Assembly (NCBI GenBank): GCA_963632935.1
Contig: CAVGWA010000001.1
Span: 1-64,000, forward strand
Direction of reading: 5' to 3'
DNA: 64,000 nucleotides
From: Coprosoma sp963632935
GTDB lineage: Bacteria > Bacillota_I > Bacilli_A > RF39 > UBA660
The position numbers and the translations under genes were made by a program. Shown in pieces: positions 47,704 to 55,871 of this stretch. The notes under the pieces are model-generated. The model had not been told where the DNA came from and did not search any database. It worked only from the letters and a program-made list of their open reading frames with translations. Positions within the stretch are counted from its first letter, which is position 1, and each line of letters starts with the position of its first letter.

Positions 47704-47776
47704 AAATCAAAACTATATAAAGTTCAATATTTAATCGATAGCTTTGTAATAGTTTATAAAAATCATCAAATTTCAT
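47681..47776 (-). CDS. 31-aa hydrophobic peptide, candidate type I toxin
   Basis: 31 codons: MKFDDFYKLLQSYRLN then the hydrophobic IELYIVLIYLLDIDY. AGGAGG lies 5 bp before the ATG, unusually strong for this genome. The Shine-Dalgarno sits in a small hairpin (CUCC-GUUA-GGAG). A TATAAT box lies upstream on the minus strand near 47803-47808, and a terminator overlaps the end, so it is a complete one-peptide unit. Size and setting resemble Fst/TxpA-type peptides; the sequence itself is not an obvious member. Confidence 0.55.
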   Translation of the reverse strand: MKFDDFYKLLQSYRLNIELYIVLIYLLDIDY

Positions 47777-47830
47777 AAAAACCTCCTAACGGAGAAAATA
47801 TTATAATGTAAATTTAAAGATAATTAAAAA

Positions 47831-47852
47831 CTCTCTAGCTGGAACTAGAGAG
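47831..47852 (-). terminator. Minus-strand terminator upstream of the peptide unit
   Basis: CTCTCTAG (47831-47838) and CTAGAGAG (47845-47852) pair perfectly across 6 nt; T5 follows on the minus strand. It would block readthrough from the integrase side into the peptide gene. From here to 48000 no gene is seen. Confidence 0.65.
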
Positions 47853-47910
47853 CAAATGAAAAATTTAAGCCACCAACTTAGCAAAAATAGGATTGAAATC
47901 AATACTATAA

Positions 47911-47961
47911 TTGCATACTATAACATACGATGCATATAAAATACAATACATATGCTACAAT
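47911..47961 (+). promoter_or_regulatory. Candidate integrase promoters
   Basis: TTGCAT (47911-47916), 18 bp, TATAAA (47935-47940) could be a sigma-A promoter. Overlapping it, GCATATA (47932-47938), 15 bp, GCTACAAT (47954-47961) resembles a sigma-E element at 6 of 8 bases in the -10. Neither is conclusive in this AT-rich stretch. Confidence 0.35.
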
Positions 47962-48014
47962 ACAATTTTTCTATATAATTGTATCATAAATTTATTAATA
48001 AAGGAAGTGCTATA

Positions 48015-49523
48015 ATGAAAAAACAAATAATATCTGAATTTATTGATTGGTTAAAAAAAGAAAACTTATCTATAACCAATTTAAATGCAAAAAATACAAT
48101 TGCTATTTATATTAGAGTATCAACTAACAAGCAAGAAGAATTAAGCCCATTAAGCCAATTAAAAGAGATATATAAATATGCTGTAAGAAATAATTATCAA
48201 ATTGATATAAATCAAATTTATGTAGAAGAGGAAGGTATAAGTGGTAAACATGCTGAAAAACGTAATGAATTTCAAAGTATGATTGCACACGCTAAATCTA
48301 AAGAAAAAGAATTTGATACTATTGTTGTGTGGAAATTTTCAAGATTTGCAAGAAACCAAGAAGAAAGTATTGTTTATAAGAATATGCTTAAGAAAAACAA
48401 TGTTAACGTTGTAAGTGTATCAGAACCTATCATAGATGGTCCTTTTGGCAGCCTGATAGAGCGAATTATCGAGTGGATGGATGAATACTACTTAATACGT
48501 CTTTCAGGTGAAGTTACACGTGGAATGACCGAAGCAGCCAATCAAGGTCGTGTTCTTAGTACAGCACCGTTTGGATATCGTAATGAAAATAAAAAATATA
48601 TAATTCATGAAGAAGAGGCGAAAATAGTTAAATGGATTTTTGAAACTTTTGTAGATGGAAAAATGAGCCAAATTGAAATGGCTAGACATATTAATAATCT
48701 AGGATTTAAAACCAAAAGGGGAAGTAAGTTTGAAAATAGAACTATTTCATACATTTTATTAAATCCGACGTATACTGGTAAAATACGATGGACGCCTAAT
48801 GGAAAACTCACAAGAGAAGAACTATATAATAATACTAAATCAATTATAACAAAGGGAACACACGAGGCAATTATTAGTGAAGAATTATTTAAAAAGGCAA
48901 ATGAAAGACTAAAAGAAAACAGGAAGTTCATGCACTCACATGAACATCACACAAAAATATGGCACTGGATGAAAGGTTTAATAAGATGTGAGTGTGGAAG
49001 GACATTTGTTAGAACCAGTGGAAAATTACGCTGTAATGGGTATAATAAAGGTACTTGTACAGCATCTGATAGAATAGACTATAATGAAGTAGAATGCCTT
49101 GTTTTGGAACAATTAAAAAGAGATAGCACGCATAAAATAGCAATTGAAAATATAGTACAATCAAAAAAAGAGTCTAAAAAGACAAATGATCTAGAATATG
49201 AGGCACTTAAAAATTTAGAAAAAAAAGAAGAAAGAATAAAGGAAGCTTATCTTAATGGAATAGATTCATTAACTGAATATAAATATAATAAACAAAAGAT
49301 ACAAAAGGAACGAGAAATATTATTACAAAAAATAGAAGAAAATACAGAAAAAAAAGAAGATATTTCTATTGAAGAAAAGATAAGTGAAAACTTAAAAACC
49401 ATCTACGAAACGCTTACTGATGATAATGTAGATATAAAAAAGAAGTATGATATTGCCCATAGATATATAAACGTAATTACTTATAAAAGCGGCGTTTTAT
49501 ACATGAAATATAACGATTTTTAG
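48015..49523 (+). CDS. int: Large serine recombinase (phage integrase)
   Basis: 502 aa from ATG 48015 (AAGGAAG at 48001-48007; a TTG at 47979 is less likely). The N-terminal resolvase-type domain has YIRVSTNKQEE with nucleophile Ser36 and WKFSRFARNQEES. The recombinase domain has APFGYRNENKKY and ILLNPTYTGKIRW. The zinc ribbon (RCECGRTFVRTSGKLRCNG...C) and a long C-terminal coiled coil follow. It catalyses attP x attB integration and, with a directionality factor, excision. The stop lies 20 bp from the attR core. Confidence 0.95.
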   Translation: MKKQIISEFIDWLKKENLSITNLNAKNTIAIYIRVSTNKQEELSPLSQLKEIYKYAVRNNYQIDINQIYVEEEGISGKHAEKRNEFQSMIAHAKSKEKEFDTIVVWKFSRFARNQEESIVYKNMLKKNNVNVVSVSEPIIDGPFGSLIERIIEWMDEYYLIRLSGEVTRGMTEAANQGRVLSTAPFGYRNENKKYIIHEEEAKIVKWIFETFVDGKMSQIEMARHINNLGFKTKRGSKFENRTISYILLNPTYTGKIRWTPNGKLTREELYNNTKSIITKGTHEAIISEELFKKANERLKENRKFMHSHEHHTKIWHWMKGLIRCECGRTFVRTSGKLRCNGYNKGTCTASDRIDYNEVECLVLEQLKRDSTHKIAIENIVQSKKESKKTNDLEYEALKNLEKKEERIKEAYLNGIDSLTEYKYNKQKIQKEREILLQKIEENTEKKEDISIEEKISENLKTIYETLTDDNVDIKKKYDIAHRYINVITYKSGVLYMKYNDF

Positions 49524-49543
49524 GGTTTTTGTCCTTTTTGGTG

Positions 49544-49554
49544 TATGGTGGACC
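49544..49554. repeat. attR core
   Basis: TATGGTGGACC, left flank phage (CCTTTTTGGTG), right flank cotJC. The phage halves beside attL and attR form an inverted repeat when joined as attP. Confidence 0.9.
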
Positions 49555-50017
49555 CGCTGGTGAGCTTGCGGCTGCGTTTCAATATTTAGATCAACGTTAT
49601 AATATGCCTGATGATCGTGGTAAGGCTTTACTTACTGATATTGGTACTGAAGAGTTAGCTCATGTTGAGATTATTTCAACTATGGTGTATCAACTTATGA
49701 AAGGTGCGACTAAGGACGAACTTTTAAAGGCTGGCTTGGATGGAATGTATGCTCAATTTGGAAGGGATTTATTTCCTTCTGATGCGATGGGAAATCCTTT
49801 TAATATGAGTTATATTAAAGTTTCTGGTGATTATATTGCTGATTTGGAAAGTGATATGGGAGCGGAACAAAGAGCGCGAGCTACTTATGAACATTTGATG
49901 GATTTGACCGATGATGCTGATATTTTGGGACCACTTTCTTTTTTAAGACAAAGGGAAATTATTCATTATCAAAGATTTAAGGAATTGCGTGATTATTATT
50001 TAAGTATGAAAAAATAA
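49544..50017 (+). pseudogene. cotJC: cotJC 3' fragment (manganese catalase-like coat protein)
   Basis: 157 codons from the attR core to TAA at 50015. It carries the whole catalytic body: GPAGELAAAFQYLDQRYNMP, IGTEELAHVEIISTMVYQLM, MGAEQRARATYEHLMDL and FLRQREIIHYQRFKELRDYY, with the Glu/His ligands of the dimanganese site. It has no start of its own in the lysogen. Rejoined with 21067-21150 it gives 185 aa, matching the ~189 of B. subtilis CotJC. No mutation is visible in either part, as expected if the full gene is still used. Confidence 0.93.
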
Positions 50018-50037
50018 TGCTTTATAGCATTTTTTTG
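50016..50037 (+). terminator. Intrinsic terminator of the cotJ operon
   Basis: AATGCT and AGCATT stem with a 4-nt loop, then seven T, overlapping the cotJC stop. Confidence 0.75.
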
Positions 50038-50080
50038 TATTGTTTTTTATTTTTATATAATAATAATTATAGGTGATGAT

Positions 50081-50734
50081 ATGAAAAGATTACTAATTTT
50101 TATTATTCCTTTTTTAATTTTGGGATGTTCAAAAAAGCTTGAGATAAATGATAAAATTACTGAGATTAAATATAATAATTATGTTATTGATAGTGGTGAT
50201 TTTAATAAGATTAAAAATATGATAGGAACTAATTTTAACAAAAAATATGGTGGAAATTTAGCTGATAAGTTAATAATTAAAACTACAAAGGATATATATT
50301 TTTTTTATTTAGATGATGAAATGATTAAATATAATAGCATGGTTCAATATAATAATAAATTAAATAAATTTTTAAAAAGTTTGATTGAAAAATATACTAA
50401 TAAGGATTTTTATTTTATAGAATATAAGAAAAATTATGAAGATGGTGATAATAATATTTTGCTTGATAAAACATCTAATTATATTGTTTTAAATTTTAAT
50501 GAGGATGTTTATGATTTTAGAATTAATGAGATTGAAAAAAGTAATGATAAATTTGAAGAGGTTAATTTACTTTATTCACAAGATGTGGTTAATGAAAATA
50601 TTGTAATTCGTAAGACTATTGATTATGAAAATCCTGATGTTAAGATTTCTTTTAAGAATAAATATGGTTATACTTTTTCTATTATTCCTTTTTATATTAA
50701 TGATAATTTAAAATTTAATGTAAAAATTACATAA
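50081..50734 (+). CDS. Lipoprotein, unknown function
   Basis: 217 aa. MKRLLIFIIPFLILGCSKK is a lipoprotein signal peptide with lipobox ILGC (Cys16). The mature part is Lys/Asn/Asp-rich with mixed strands (EIKYNNYVIDSGDFNKIKNM; FYFIEYKKNYEDGDNNILLD; SFKNKYGYTFSIIPFYIND) and no known catalytic motif. Single-gene unit between terminators. Confidence 0.75.
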   Translation: MKRLLIFIIPFLILGCSKKLEINDKITEIKYNNYVIDSGDFNKIKNMIGTNFNKKYGGNLADKLIIKTTKDIYFFYLDDEMIKYNSMVQYNNKLNKFLKSLIEKYTNKDFYFIEYKKNYEDGDNNILLDKTSNYIVLNFNEDVYDFRINEIEKSNDKFEEVNLLYSQDVVNENIVIRKTIDYENPDVKISFKNKYGYTFSIIPFYINDNLKFNVKIT

Positions 50735-50738
50735 TAAA

Positions 50739-50765
50739 AGTCGCTTGATAGCGACTAATTTTTCT
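50739..50765. terminator. Bidirectional terminator between lipoprotein and typA
   Basis: AGTCGCT (50739-50745) and AGCGACT (50750-50756) with a 4-nt loop and T-rich tracts on both sides; the typA stop lies in the stem. Confidence 0.8.
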
Positions 50766-52566
50766 TATTTGAATATTTTTTTCTTTCGTTTGTGTTTAAT
50801 ATTTTTTTTCTTAATCTGTATGAAACTGGTGTTACTTCGACTAATTCATCTTCATTAATGTAGTCTAAGCAAACTTCTAAGCTCATTTCTCTTGGTCTTT
50901 TTAAAACTACTGTATGGTCTTTATTAGCACTTCTTGTGTTTGTTAGTTGTTTTCCTTTGGTCACATTAACGGCTAAATCATTATCATGATTATTTTCTCC
51001 AACTATCATTCCCTCGTAAACATCTGTACCTGGTGCGACAAACATTACTCCCCTATCTTCTAGTGAACCTAAGGCATAAGCTGTTGCTTTACCACCGTCT
51101 ATTGATACTAAAACTCCGGCTTTTCTTTCTCCTATATTTCCACTAGTCATTTTTTCATATGATTTAAATGCATGGCTTAGGATACCATATCCTTTTGTTA
51201 ATGTCATGAATTCTGTTGTAAAACCGATTAATCCTCTTGATGGAATTGTATATAAAAGTTTTGTTTGATTATCAAATGGTTGCATGTTTTCCATTGTACC
51301 ACCACGGTTTCCTAATGCTTCGATTACTGATCCTACATATTCTTCTGGAACTTCTATTTCAACATCTTCGTATGGTTCGTATTTTGTTCCATCTATTTCT
51401 TTTATAATGATTTGCGGTTTTGATACTTGTAGTTCGTATCCTTCACGTCTCATTGTTTCAATTAATATAGATAGATGTAATTCACCACGACCTGATACTA
51501 TCCAGGATTCTGAATCTAATTGTTTTACTTTTAAGGAAACGTCTTTATCTGTTTCTTTTAGTAATCTTTCTTCTATTTGTCTTGCAGTTAGGAATTTTCC
51601 TTCACGTCCATTGAAAGGACTTGTATTTACGCCAAATGTCATTTGAAGTGTTGGTTCATCAATTCTTAATGTAGGTAAGGCTTCTTCGTGTCCTACTTCG
51701 CAGATGGTTTCTCCTACTGATATGTCTGGAAGACCTGCAATTGCGACTATATCTCCTGCATGTGCTTCAGTAACTTCAATTTTATTTAATCCTAAATAGC
51801 CAAAGATTTTTTGAATTCTAAATTGTTTAACTGTTCCATCTAGTCGCATGCAAGAAACATTTGAGTTTACTTTTATGTGTCCTCTTTTGACTACACCGAT
51901 TCCAATACGTCCGACAAAGTCATTATAATCAAGTAAAGCAGGTTGAAATTGGAATGAGCCATTTTCATCTACTTCTGGGGCTGGTATATTTTCAATAACA
52001 GCATCTAAAATTGGATCCATTGTTTGTTTTTGATCACTTACTTCAGGACTTGTACTTGATGTCCCATTTAGGGCTGATGCATATAGAACTGGAAATTCTA
52101 GTTGTTCTAAAGATGCTCCTAATTCAATAAATAGGTCCATCACTTCATCTACAACAGCTGCTGGTCTAGCGGATGGTTTATCTATTTTATTAACTACAAC
52201 AATTGGAGTTACCCCTGCAGCTAGGGCTTTTTTTAATACAAATCTTGTCTGTGGCATGGTTCCTTCATAAGCATCTACTACTAGTAATACACCATCTACC
52301 ATGTTCATTATTCTTTCTACTTCACCGCCGAAGTCAGCATGTCCTGGTGTATCTAATATATTAATTCTATAGTCTTTGTAATTTATAGCTGTTGTTTTAG
52401 AAAGAATTGTAATTCCTCTTTCTCTTTCTAAGTCATTTGAATCCATTGCTCTTGTTTGAACTGTTTCATTTTCTCTAAATGTTCCTGATTGTTTTAGTAG
52501 TTGGTCTACTAATGTTGTTTTTCCATGGTCGACATGGGCAATTATTGCTATATTTCTTTGTTTCAT
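50755..52566 (-). CDS. typA: Ribosome-associated GTPase TypA/BipA
   Basis: 603 aa. G1 AHVDHGKTTLVDQL, G2 RERGITILSKTTA, G3 DTPGHADFGGEVER and G4 NKIDKPSARP, then EF-G-like domains and the BipA C-terminus (LTNTRSANKDHTVVLKRPRE). It helps 50S assembly and stress or cold adaptation. The ATG at 52566 with AGGGAG upstream is preferred over one seven codons earlier. Separated from its neighbours by terminators or gaps. Confidence 0.97.
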   Translation of the reverse strand: MKQRNIAIIAHVDHGKTTLVDQLLKQSGTFRENETVQTRAMDSNDLERERGITILSKTTAINYKDYRINILDTPGHADFGGEVERIMNMVDGVLLVVDAYEGTMPQTRFVLKKALAAGVTPIVVVNKIDKPSARPAAVVDEVMDLFIELGASLEQLEFPVLYASALNGTSSTSPEVSDQKQTMDPILDAVIENIPAPEVDENGSFQFQPALLDYNDFVGRIGIGVVKRGHIKVNSNVSCMRLDGTVKQFRIQKIFGYLGLNKIEVTEAHAGDIVAIAGLPDISVGETICEVGHEEALPTLRIDEPTLQMTFGVNTSPFNGREGKFLTARQIEERLLKETDKDVSLKVKQLDSESWIVSGRGELHLSILIETMRREGYELQVSKPQIIIKEIDGTKYEPYEDVEIEVPEEYVGSVIEALGNRGGTMENMQPFDNQTKLLYTIPSRGLIGFTTEFMTLTKGYGILSHAFKSYEKMTSGNIGERKAGVLVSIDGGKATAYALGSLEDRGVMFVAPGTDVYEGMIVGENNHDNDLAVNVTKGKQLTNTRSANKDHTVVLKRPREMSLEVCLDYINEDELVEVTPVSYRLRKKILNTNERKKYSNKKN

Positions 52567-52669
52567 ACATACTCCCTCTTTTCGCACTAGGGTTAATTAT
52601 AGCACGTATAGTATAAGTTGTAAACCTTTTTAGGTAAGAAAAAAGCTTGATAATTTATCAAGGCTTTGT

Positions 52670-53110
52670 TTAGTTTTCCTCATTAAAATAATTTTTTAGT
52701 ATGTAGTCAAATGTAATTTTTATGTCGGGAAATACTGGCATTTCTTCTAGTTGTTTTCTAGTAAACCATCCTATGTCAGTACTTTCTGAACTGATTTTTA
52801 AGGAAGCTTCTAGATTATTAGGAATACCAACATATATAATATCTATGTGCTTATCTCCATTAATTTTTCTATTGCACTGTATTCCTAATGGTCTTATTAA
52901 ATCATCTTCTCTTGGAAAATGTTCACCTAATAATGTTATTTTTAAGCCTGTTTCTTCATATACTTCTCTTATTGCGGCTTCTTCTGGAGTTTCATTTTCT
53001 TCAATATGACCTCCTGGTTGGGTCCATTTTCCCCATATTGCATGTTTTACTAATAATAATTTTTTTTCATCATTTACTACAAATGCGGATGCACAAAAGT
53101 GTCTTTTCAT
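52670..53110 (-). CDS. Nudix hydrolase
   Basis: 146 aa. The Nudix box is GGHIEENETPEEAAIREVYE-ETG (GX5EX7REVXEEXG), residues ~33-55. FVVNDEKKLLLVKHAIWGKW begins the fold and DIGWFTRKQLEEMPVFPDI ends it. It would hydrolyse a nucleoside diphosphate-linked compound; substrate unknown. Confidence 0.88.
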   Translation of the reverse strand: MKRHFCASAFVVNDEKKLLLVKHAIWGKWTQPGGHIEENETPEEAAIREVYEETGLKITLLGEHFPREDDLIRPLGIQCNRKINGDKHIDIIYVGIPNNLEASLKISSESTDIGWFTRKQLEEMPVFPDIKITFDYILKNYFNEEN

Positions 53111-53152
53111 ACTATCACCGTTTTTAAGTATAGCAAATTATTTATTTTATTA

Positions 53153-53872
53153 CTAGTTTAATACGTCGTAACTTTCTTGGTTTACATTTTTTTCGTAAAT
53201 TTCTAAATTTTCTTGTAGATCTAGTGTGGCTAGTATGATGTTTTCTAGTTTAATTCCTTTTATTTTTATTTCATGTTCTAACCATTTTTTATCTTTGTTC
53301 ATAGTTTCTAATGATTCTTCAATTATTTGTCCGTCTACTATTAGGTTTGCACATAGTCCTGATTTTTGTTTTTTTATTTTTAGGTCTTTATTATTTGGAA
53401 GTTGATAATCTGGTTTTAATAAAAAGCTTATTTTACCGTTTGCTTCCATTAAGGCATAATCTATTTCTGATAGGTCAAAGTGTCCATTTATTCTACATTC
53501 TTCTAATAGATCGTTAATATCAAATTTTGTTTTTTTTAGATTTTTATATATTACATTTCCATTTTCTATTAATATTGTAGGGTCTCCTATAAAGAATTTT
53601 CTTGCTTTTAAGTTTTTTAGTGTTAGTATGGAAACTAGGTATGCGACTAGTCCGAAAACTATTACAGCTATTATTCCATGAAGGTATTCTGATTTTAGAT
53701 TTATTGACATTTCGGCTGCGAAGTTTCCTATTGATATTCCTATTACATAATCAAATAAGCTGAATTGGGATACTTGTTTTTTTCCTATCATTTTTGTTAC
53801 TAGAAATAAGGTTATTAATGATAATAAGCATCTTAATATTACATCTAAAATTTCTATTATTTCTTTTTCCAT
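53153..53872 (-). CDS. DUF421 membrane protein (YetF/YdfR type)
   Basis: 239 aa. Three N-terminal transmembrane helices (~10-30, 40-55, 62-80) with TLFLVTKMIGKKQVSQFSLF and DYVIGISIGNFAAEMSIN are diagnostic for DUF421. The soluble domain carries LLEECRINGHFDLSEIDYAL and EANGKISFLLKP. Homologues are widespread in spore formers, some linked to germination or cell-envelope functions; precise role unknown. Confidence 0.88.
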   Translation of the reverse strand: MEKEIIEILDVILRCLLSLITLFLVTKMIGKKQVSQFSLFDYVIGISIGNFAAEMSINLKSEYLHGIIAVIVFGLVAYLVSILTLKNLKARKFFIGDPTILIENGNVIYKNLKKTKFDINDLLEECRINGHFDLSEIDYALMEANGKISFLLKPDYQLPNNKDLKIKKQKSGLCANLIVDGQIIEESLETMNKDKKWLEHEIKIKGIKLENIILATLDLQENLEIYEKNVNQESYDVLN

Positions 53873-54026
53873 AAGTTCACCATTTTTATTATGGATATAA
53901 AAAAAATAATTATGTAAGAATTTTGGTTGTTTTATAAGTAGTGCTGGTGAGTGTAATTTACTACACTGTTTTTATATAAATTTAATACAATGTAATTGTT
54001 AATTAAACATTGAAAGGAATAAACTT

Positions 54027-54155
54027 ATGTCTACAAATAATTATATACTAAATATTAAAGATGAAACAAGCGTTAAAAGAATTACTTTTGGTTATAAAAA
54101 ATATGATTATTTTATATCTCGTATTTTCTTAATTAAAGGCATTATAAAGGGATGA
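54027..54155 (+). pseudogene. Short remnant, possibly the N-terminus of an ISL3-type transposase
   Basis: 42 codons (MSTNNYILNIKDETSVKRIT...FLIKGIIKG) with GAAAGGA before the ATG. The start resembles the first residues of ISL3-family transposases, but nothing of the catalytic part follows. GGGATGAA/TTCATCCC (54149-54168) forms a hairpin at its end. The rest of 53873-54219 has no gene. Confidence 0.3.
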
Positions 54156-54219
54156 ATTTCTTCATCCCTAAATCATTTATCAAATTTATTGTTTACCAAC
54201 ACTATTTGACAAAGAATCA

Positions 54220-55281
54220 TTATTTTTTATGTTTTTTATGCATATGGGCTGTGTCAACAACTATGTCTGTTTTTAACACGAATATTACAACTATTATTGT
54301 TAGTAATGCGTATATTACGTATCCAACTTTTTGGTCATGAAGGACGTAGATAATTGATGCTATGGCAAATAGTATATCGATTGCATAAATGATTAATACT
54401 GTTGTTTTGTGTGAAAAATTTTTATTCAATAGTTGATGATGTAGATGTGATTTATCTGGTTTTGATATTTTTTCACCTTTTAAAAGTCTTCTAATGATTG
54501 CAAATACGGTATCTAATATTGGAATTGCAAGAATTAGCAATGGTATTATTAAGGATGTTAGTGTTACACTTTTAAAGCCTAGTAAGGCTATTACAGCGAT
54601 CATAAATCCCATGAATAATGATCCTGAGTCACCAGCAAAGATTGATGCAGGGTGGAAGTTATGGACTAAGAAGCCTAATACTGATCCTAACATTATAAAA
54701 GTTAATACAAAGTCTAATCCCATTTTACCCATTATTATTGATATTATTCCGATTGTTGCGAAATATATTGCACTGATTCCTGATGCTAGTCCATCTAGAC
54801 CATCAATTAAGTTAATACAATTTAAGCATCCTAATATAAAGAATATTGTTATAGGATAAGCGAAAATTCCTAAATCTATATATAATCCAAATGCGGTAAT
54901 ATCTTGTATTAATAATTTTCCATAGCAACATACTACTATTGCGGCCATTAGTTGGGCAACAAATTTAATGGATGCTTTTAATGGTTTTATGTCATCTATA
55001 GCTCCTGTTAGAACTATGATGAAACTTCCTATTAAGATAGAATTCATTGTACTACTTGGTTCACCAAATAACATGTATCCGAATAAAAAGCCAAAGAATA
55101 TTGCAAGACCACCTAATCTTGGCATTGGCTTACTATGAACTTTTCTTGCATTTGGTATATCAAGTGCTCCTACATGAATTGCTATTTTTTTTATAAATGG
55201 AACTATACATACAACGAATAAAAATGTTGTTATTATCATTAGAAATATTTTTATTATTTCGTTTTGTCCCATAAAACTCAC
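54220..55281 (-). CDS. Undecaprenyl-phosphate sugar-1-phosphate transferase (WecA/TagO-MraY family)
   Basis: 353 aa with about eleven hydrophobic helices. Motifs: KVHSKPMPRLGGLAIFFGF, GAIDDIKPLKAS (Asp pair), NLIDGLDGLASGIS, and IFAGDSGSLFMGF; the His-rich loop KSHLHHQLL is typical. It transfers a HexNAc-1-phosphate onto undecaprenyl phosphate to begin teichoic acid or other surface glycan synthesis. MraY itself is less likely as no mur/div genes are near. A His/Lys-rich tail ends the protein. Confidence 0.9.
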   Translation of the reverse strand: MSFMGQNEIIKIFLMIITTFLFVVCIVPFIKKIAIHVGALDIPNARKVHSKPMPRLGGLAIFFGFLFGYMLFGEPSSTMNSILIGSFIIVLTGAIDDIKPLKASIKFVAQLMAAIVVCCYGKLLIQDITAFGLYIDLGIFAYPITIFFILGCLNCINLIDGLDGLASGISAIYFATIGIISIIMGKMGLDFVLTFIMLGSVLGFLVHNFHPASIFAGDSGSLFMGFMIAVIALLGFKSVTLTSLIIPLLILAIPILDTVFAIIRRLLKGEKISKPDKSHLHHQLLNKNFSHKTTVLIIYAIDILFAIASIIYVLHDQKVGYVIYALLTIIVVIFVLKTDIVVDTAHMHKKHKK

Positions 55282-55318
55282 CTCTTGTTTTTATTTTAAC
55301 ACATTTTGTTTATTTATG

Positions 55319-55819
55319 CTATTGTTGTTTTAATTGATAGTTTATGCTGTAGGTTACTATTATTATGTATATAACCATTAATATAAAGTCATTATTAAAA
55401 TTTAGTGTGGAAAATAAGGTTTTAATTAATAATGTTGTACCGCTTAATGATGTTGATATTATTAATAATGGTTTTGTGAATTTAACGCCCAATATTCCAG
55501 CTAGTATGCCTGATATTATTCCAAATATTATTCTTAAAGACTGATTAATACCTATAAACTGACATAAAATATATGCACTTACACCACATAGGATAAATAT
55601 ACCAATTAAATATAATTTGTAAGATATAAAACCTATTATTATTCCTATTATGATTGAACATGTTGTTACCATCTGACTTTCTATTATGTATGATGGTAAA
55701 GATGCCAGTGCGAATTTGTAACCGATTATGAATCCTAATATAGCTAATAATGCTTTACTGAATTTATAGCCAAAAAGACATGTAATAAATCCTAGTATTA
55801 AATCAAGAATTTTTGTCAT
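55319..55819 (-). CDS. DUF4203-like multi-span membrane protein
   Basis: 166 aa, about six short hydrophobic helices with repeated Gly-rich stretches (LDLILGFITCLFGYKFSKAL; LAILGFIIGYKF; IFGIISGILAGILGVKF). This Gly-pattern recalls TMEM198/DUF4203 proteins. Function unknown. Follows the terminator of the M18 gene on the same strand. Confidence 0.6.
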   Translation of the reverse strand: MTKILDLILGFITCLFGYKFSKALLAILGFIIGYKFALASLPSYIIESQMVTTCSIIIGIIIGFISYKLYLIGIFILCGVSAYILCQFIGINQSLRIIFGIISGILAGILGVKFTKPLLIISTSLSGTTLLIKTLFSTLNFNNDFILMVIYIIIVTYSINYQLKQQ

Positions 55820-55850
55820 ATATTCCTCCTTTTTTAATTATAGCACGAAA

Positions 55851-55871
55851 AAAGACGAATTACTCGTCTTT
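55851..55871 (-). terminator. Terminator of the M18 aminopeptidase gene
   Basis: AAAGACGA (55851-55858) and TCGTCTTT (55864-55871), 5-nt loop; T-rich on the minus strand. The gene's stop codon is in the loop. Confidence 0.8.

Larger units (their letters stand above)
21151..49554. mobile_element. Complete siphovirus-like prophage inserted in cotJC
   Basis: The element lies between two copies of TATGGTGGACC (21151-21161 and 49544-49554), a unit of 28,393 bp. It has integration, lysogeny, early, packaging, capsid, tail and lysis modules, all apparently intact. Most genes run leftward; the repressor side and integrase run rightward. The serine recombinase abuts the right junction. Gene order and families (P27-type small terminase, HK97-type capsid, Dit, tape measure, amidase) indicate a long-tailed temperate phage with cos-type packaging. 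Excision would restore cotJC. Confidence 0.95.

Noticed and set aside
48513..48526. parS-like GTTACACGTGGAAT
   Set aside because: It differs from the parS consensus at several positions, is not palindromic throughout, and lies inside the integrase coding sequence of a prophage, far from parAB.
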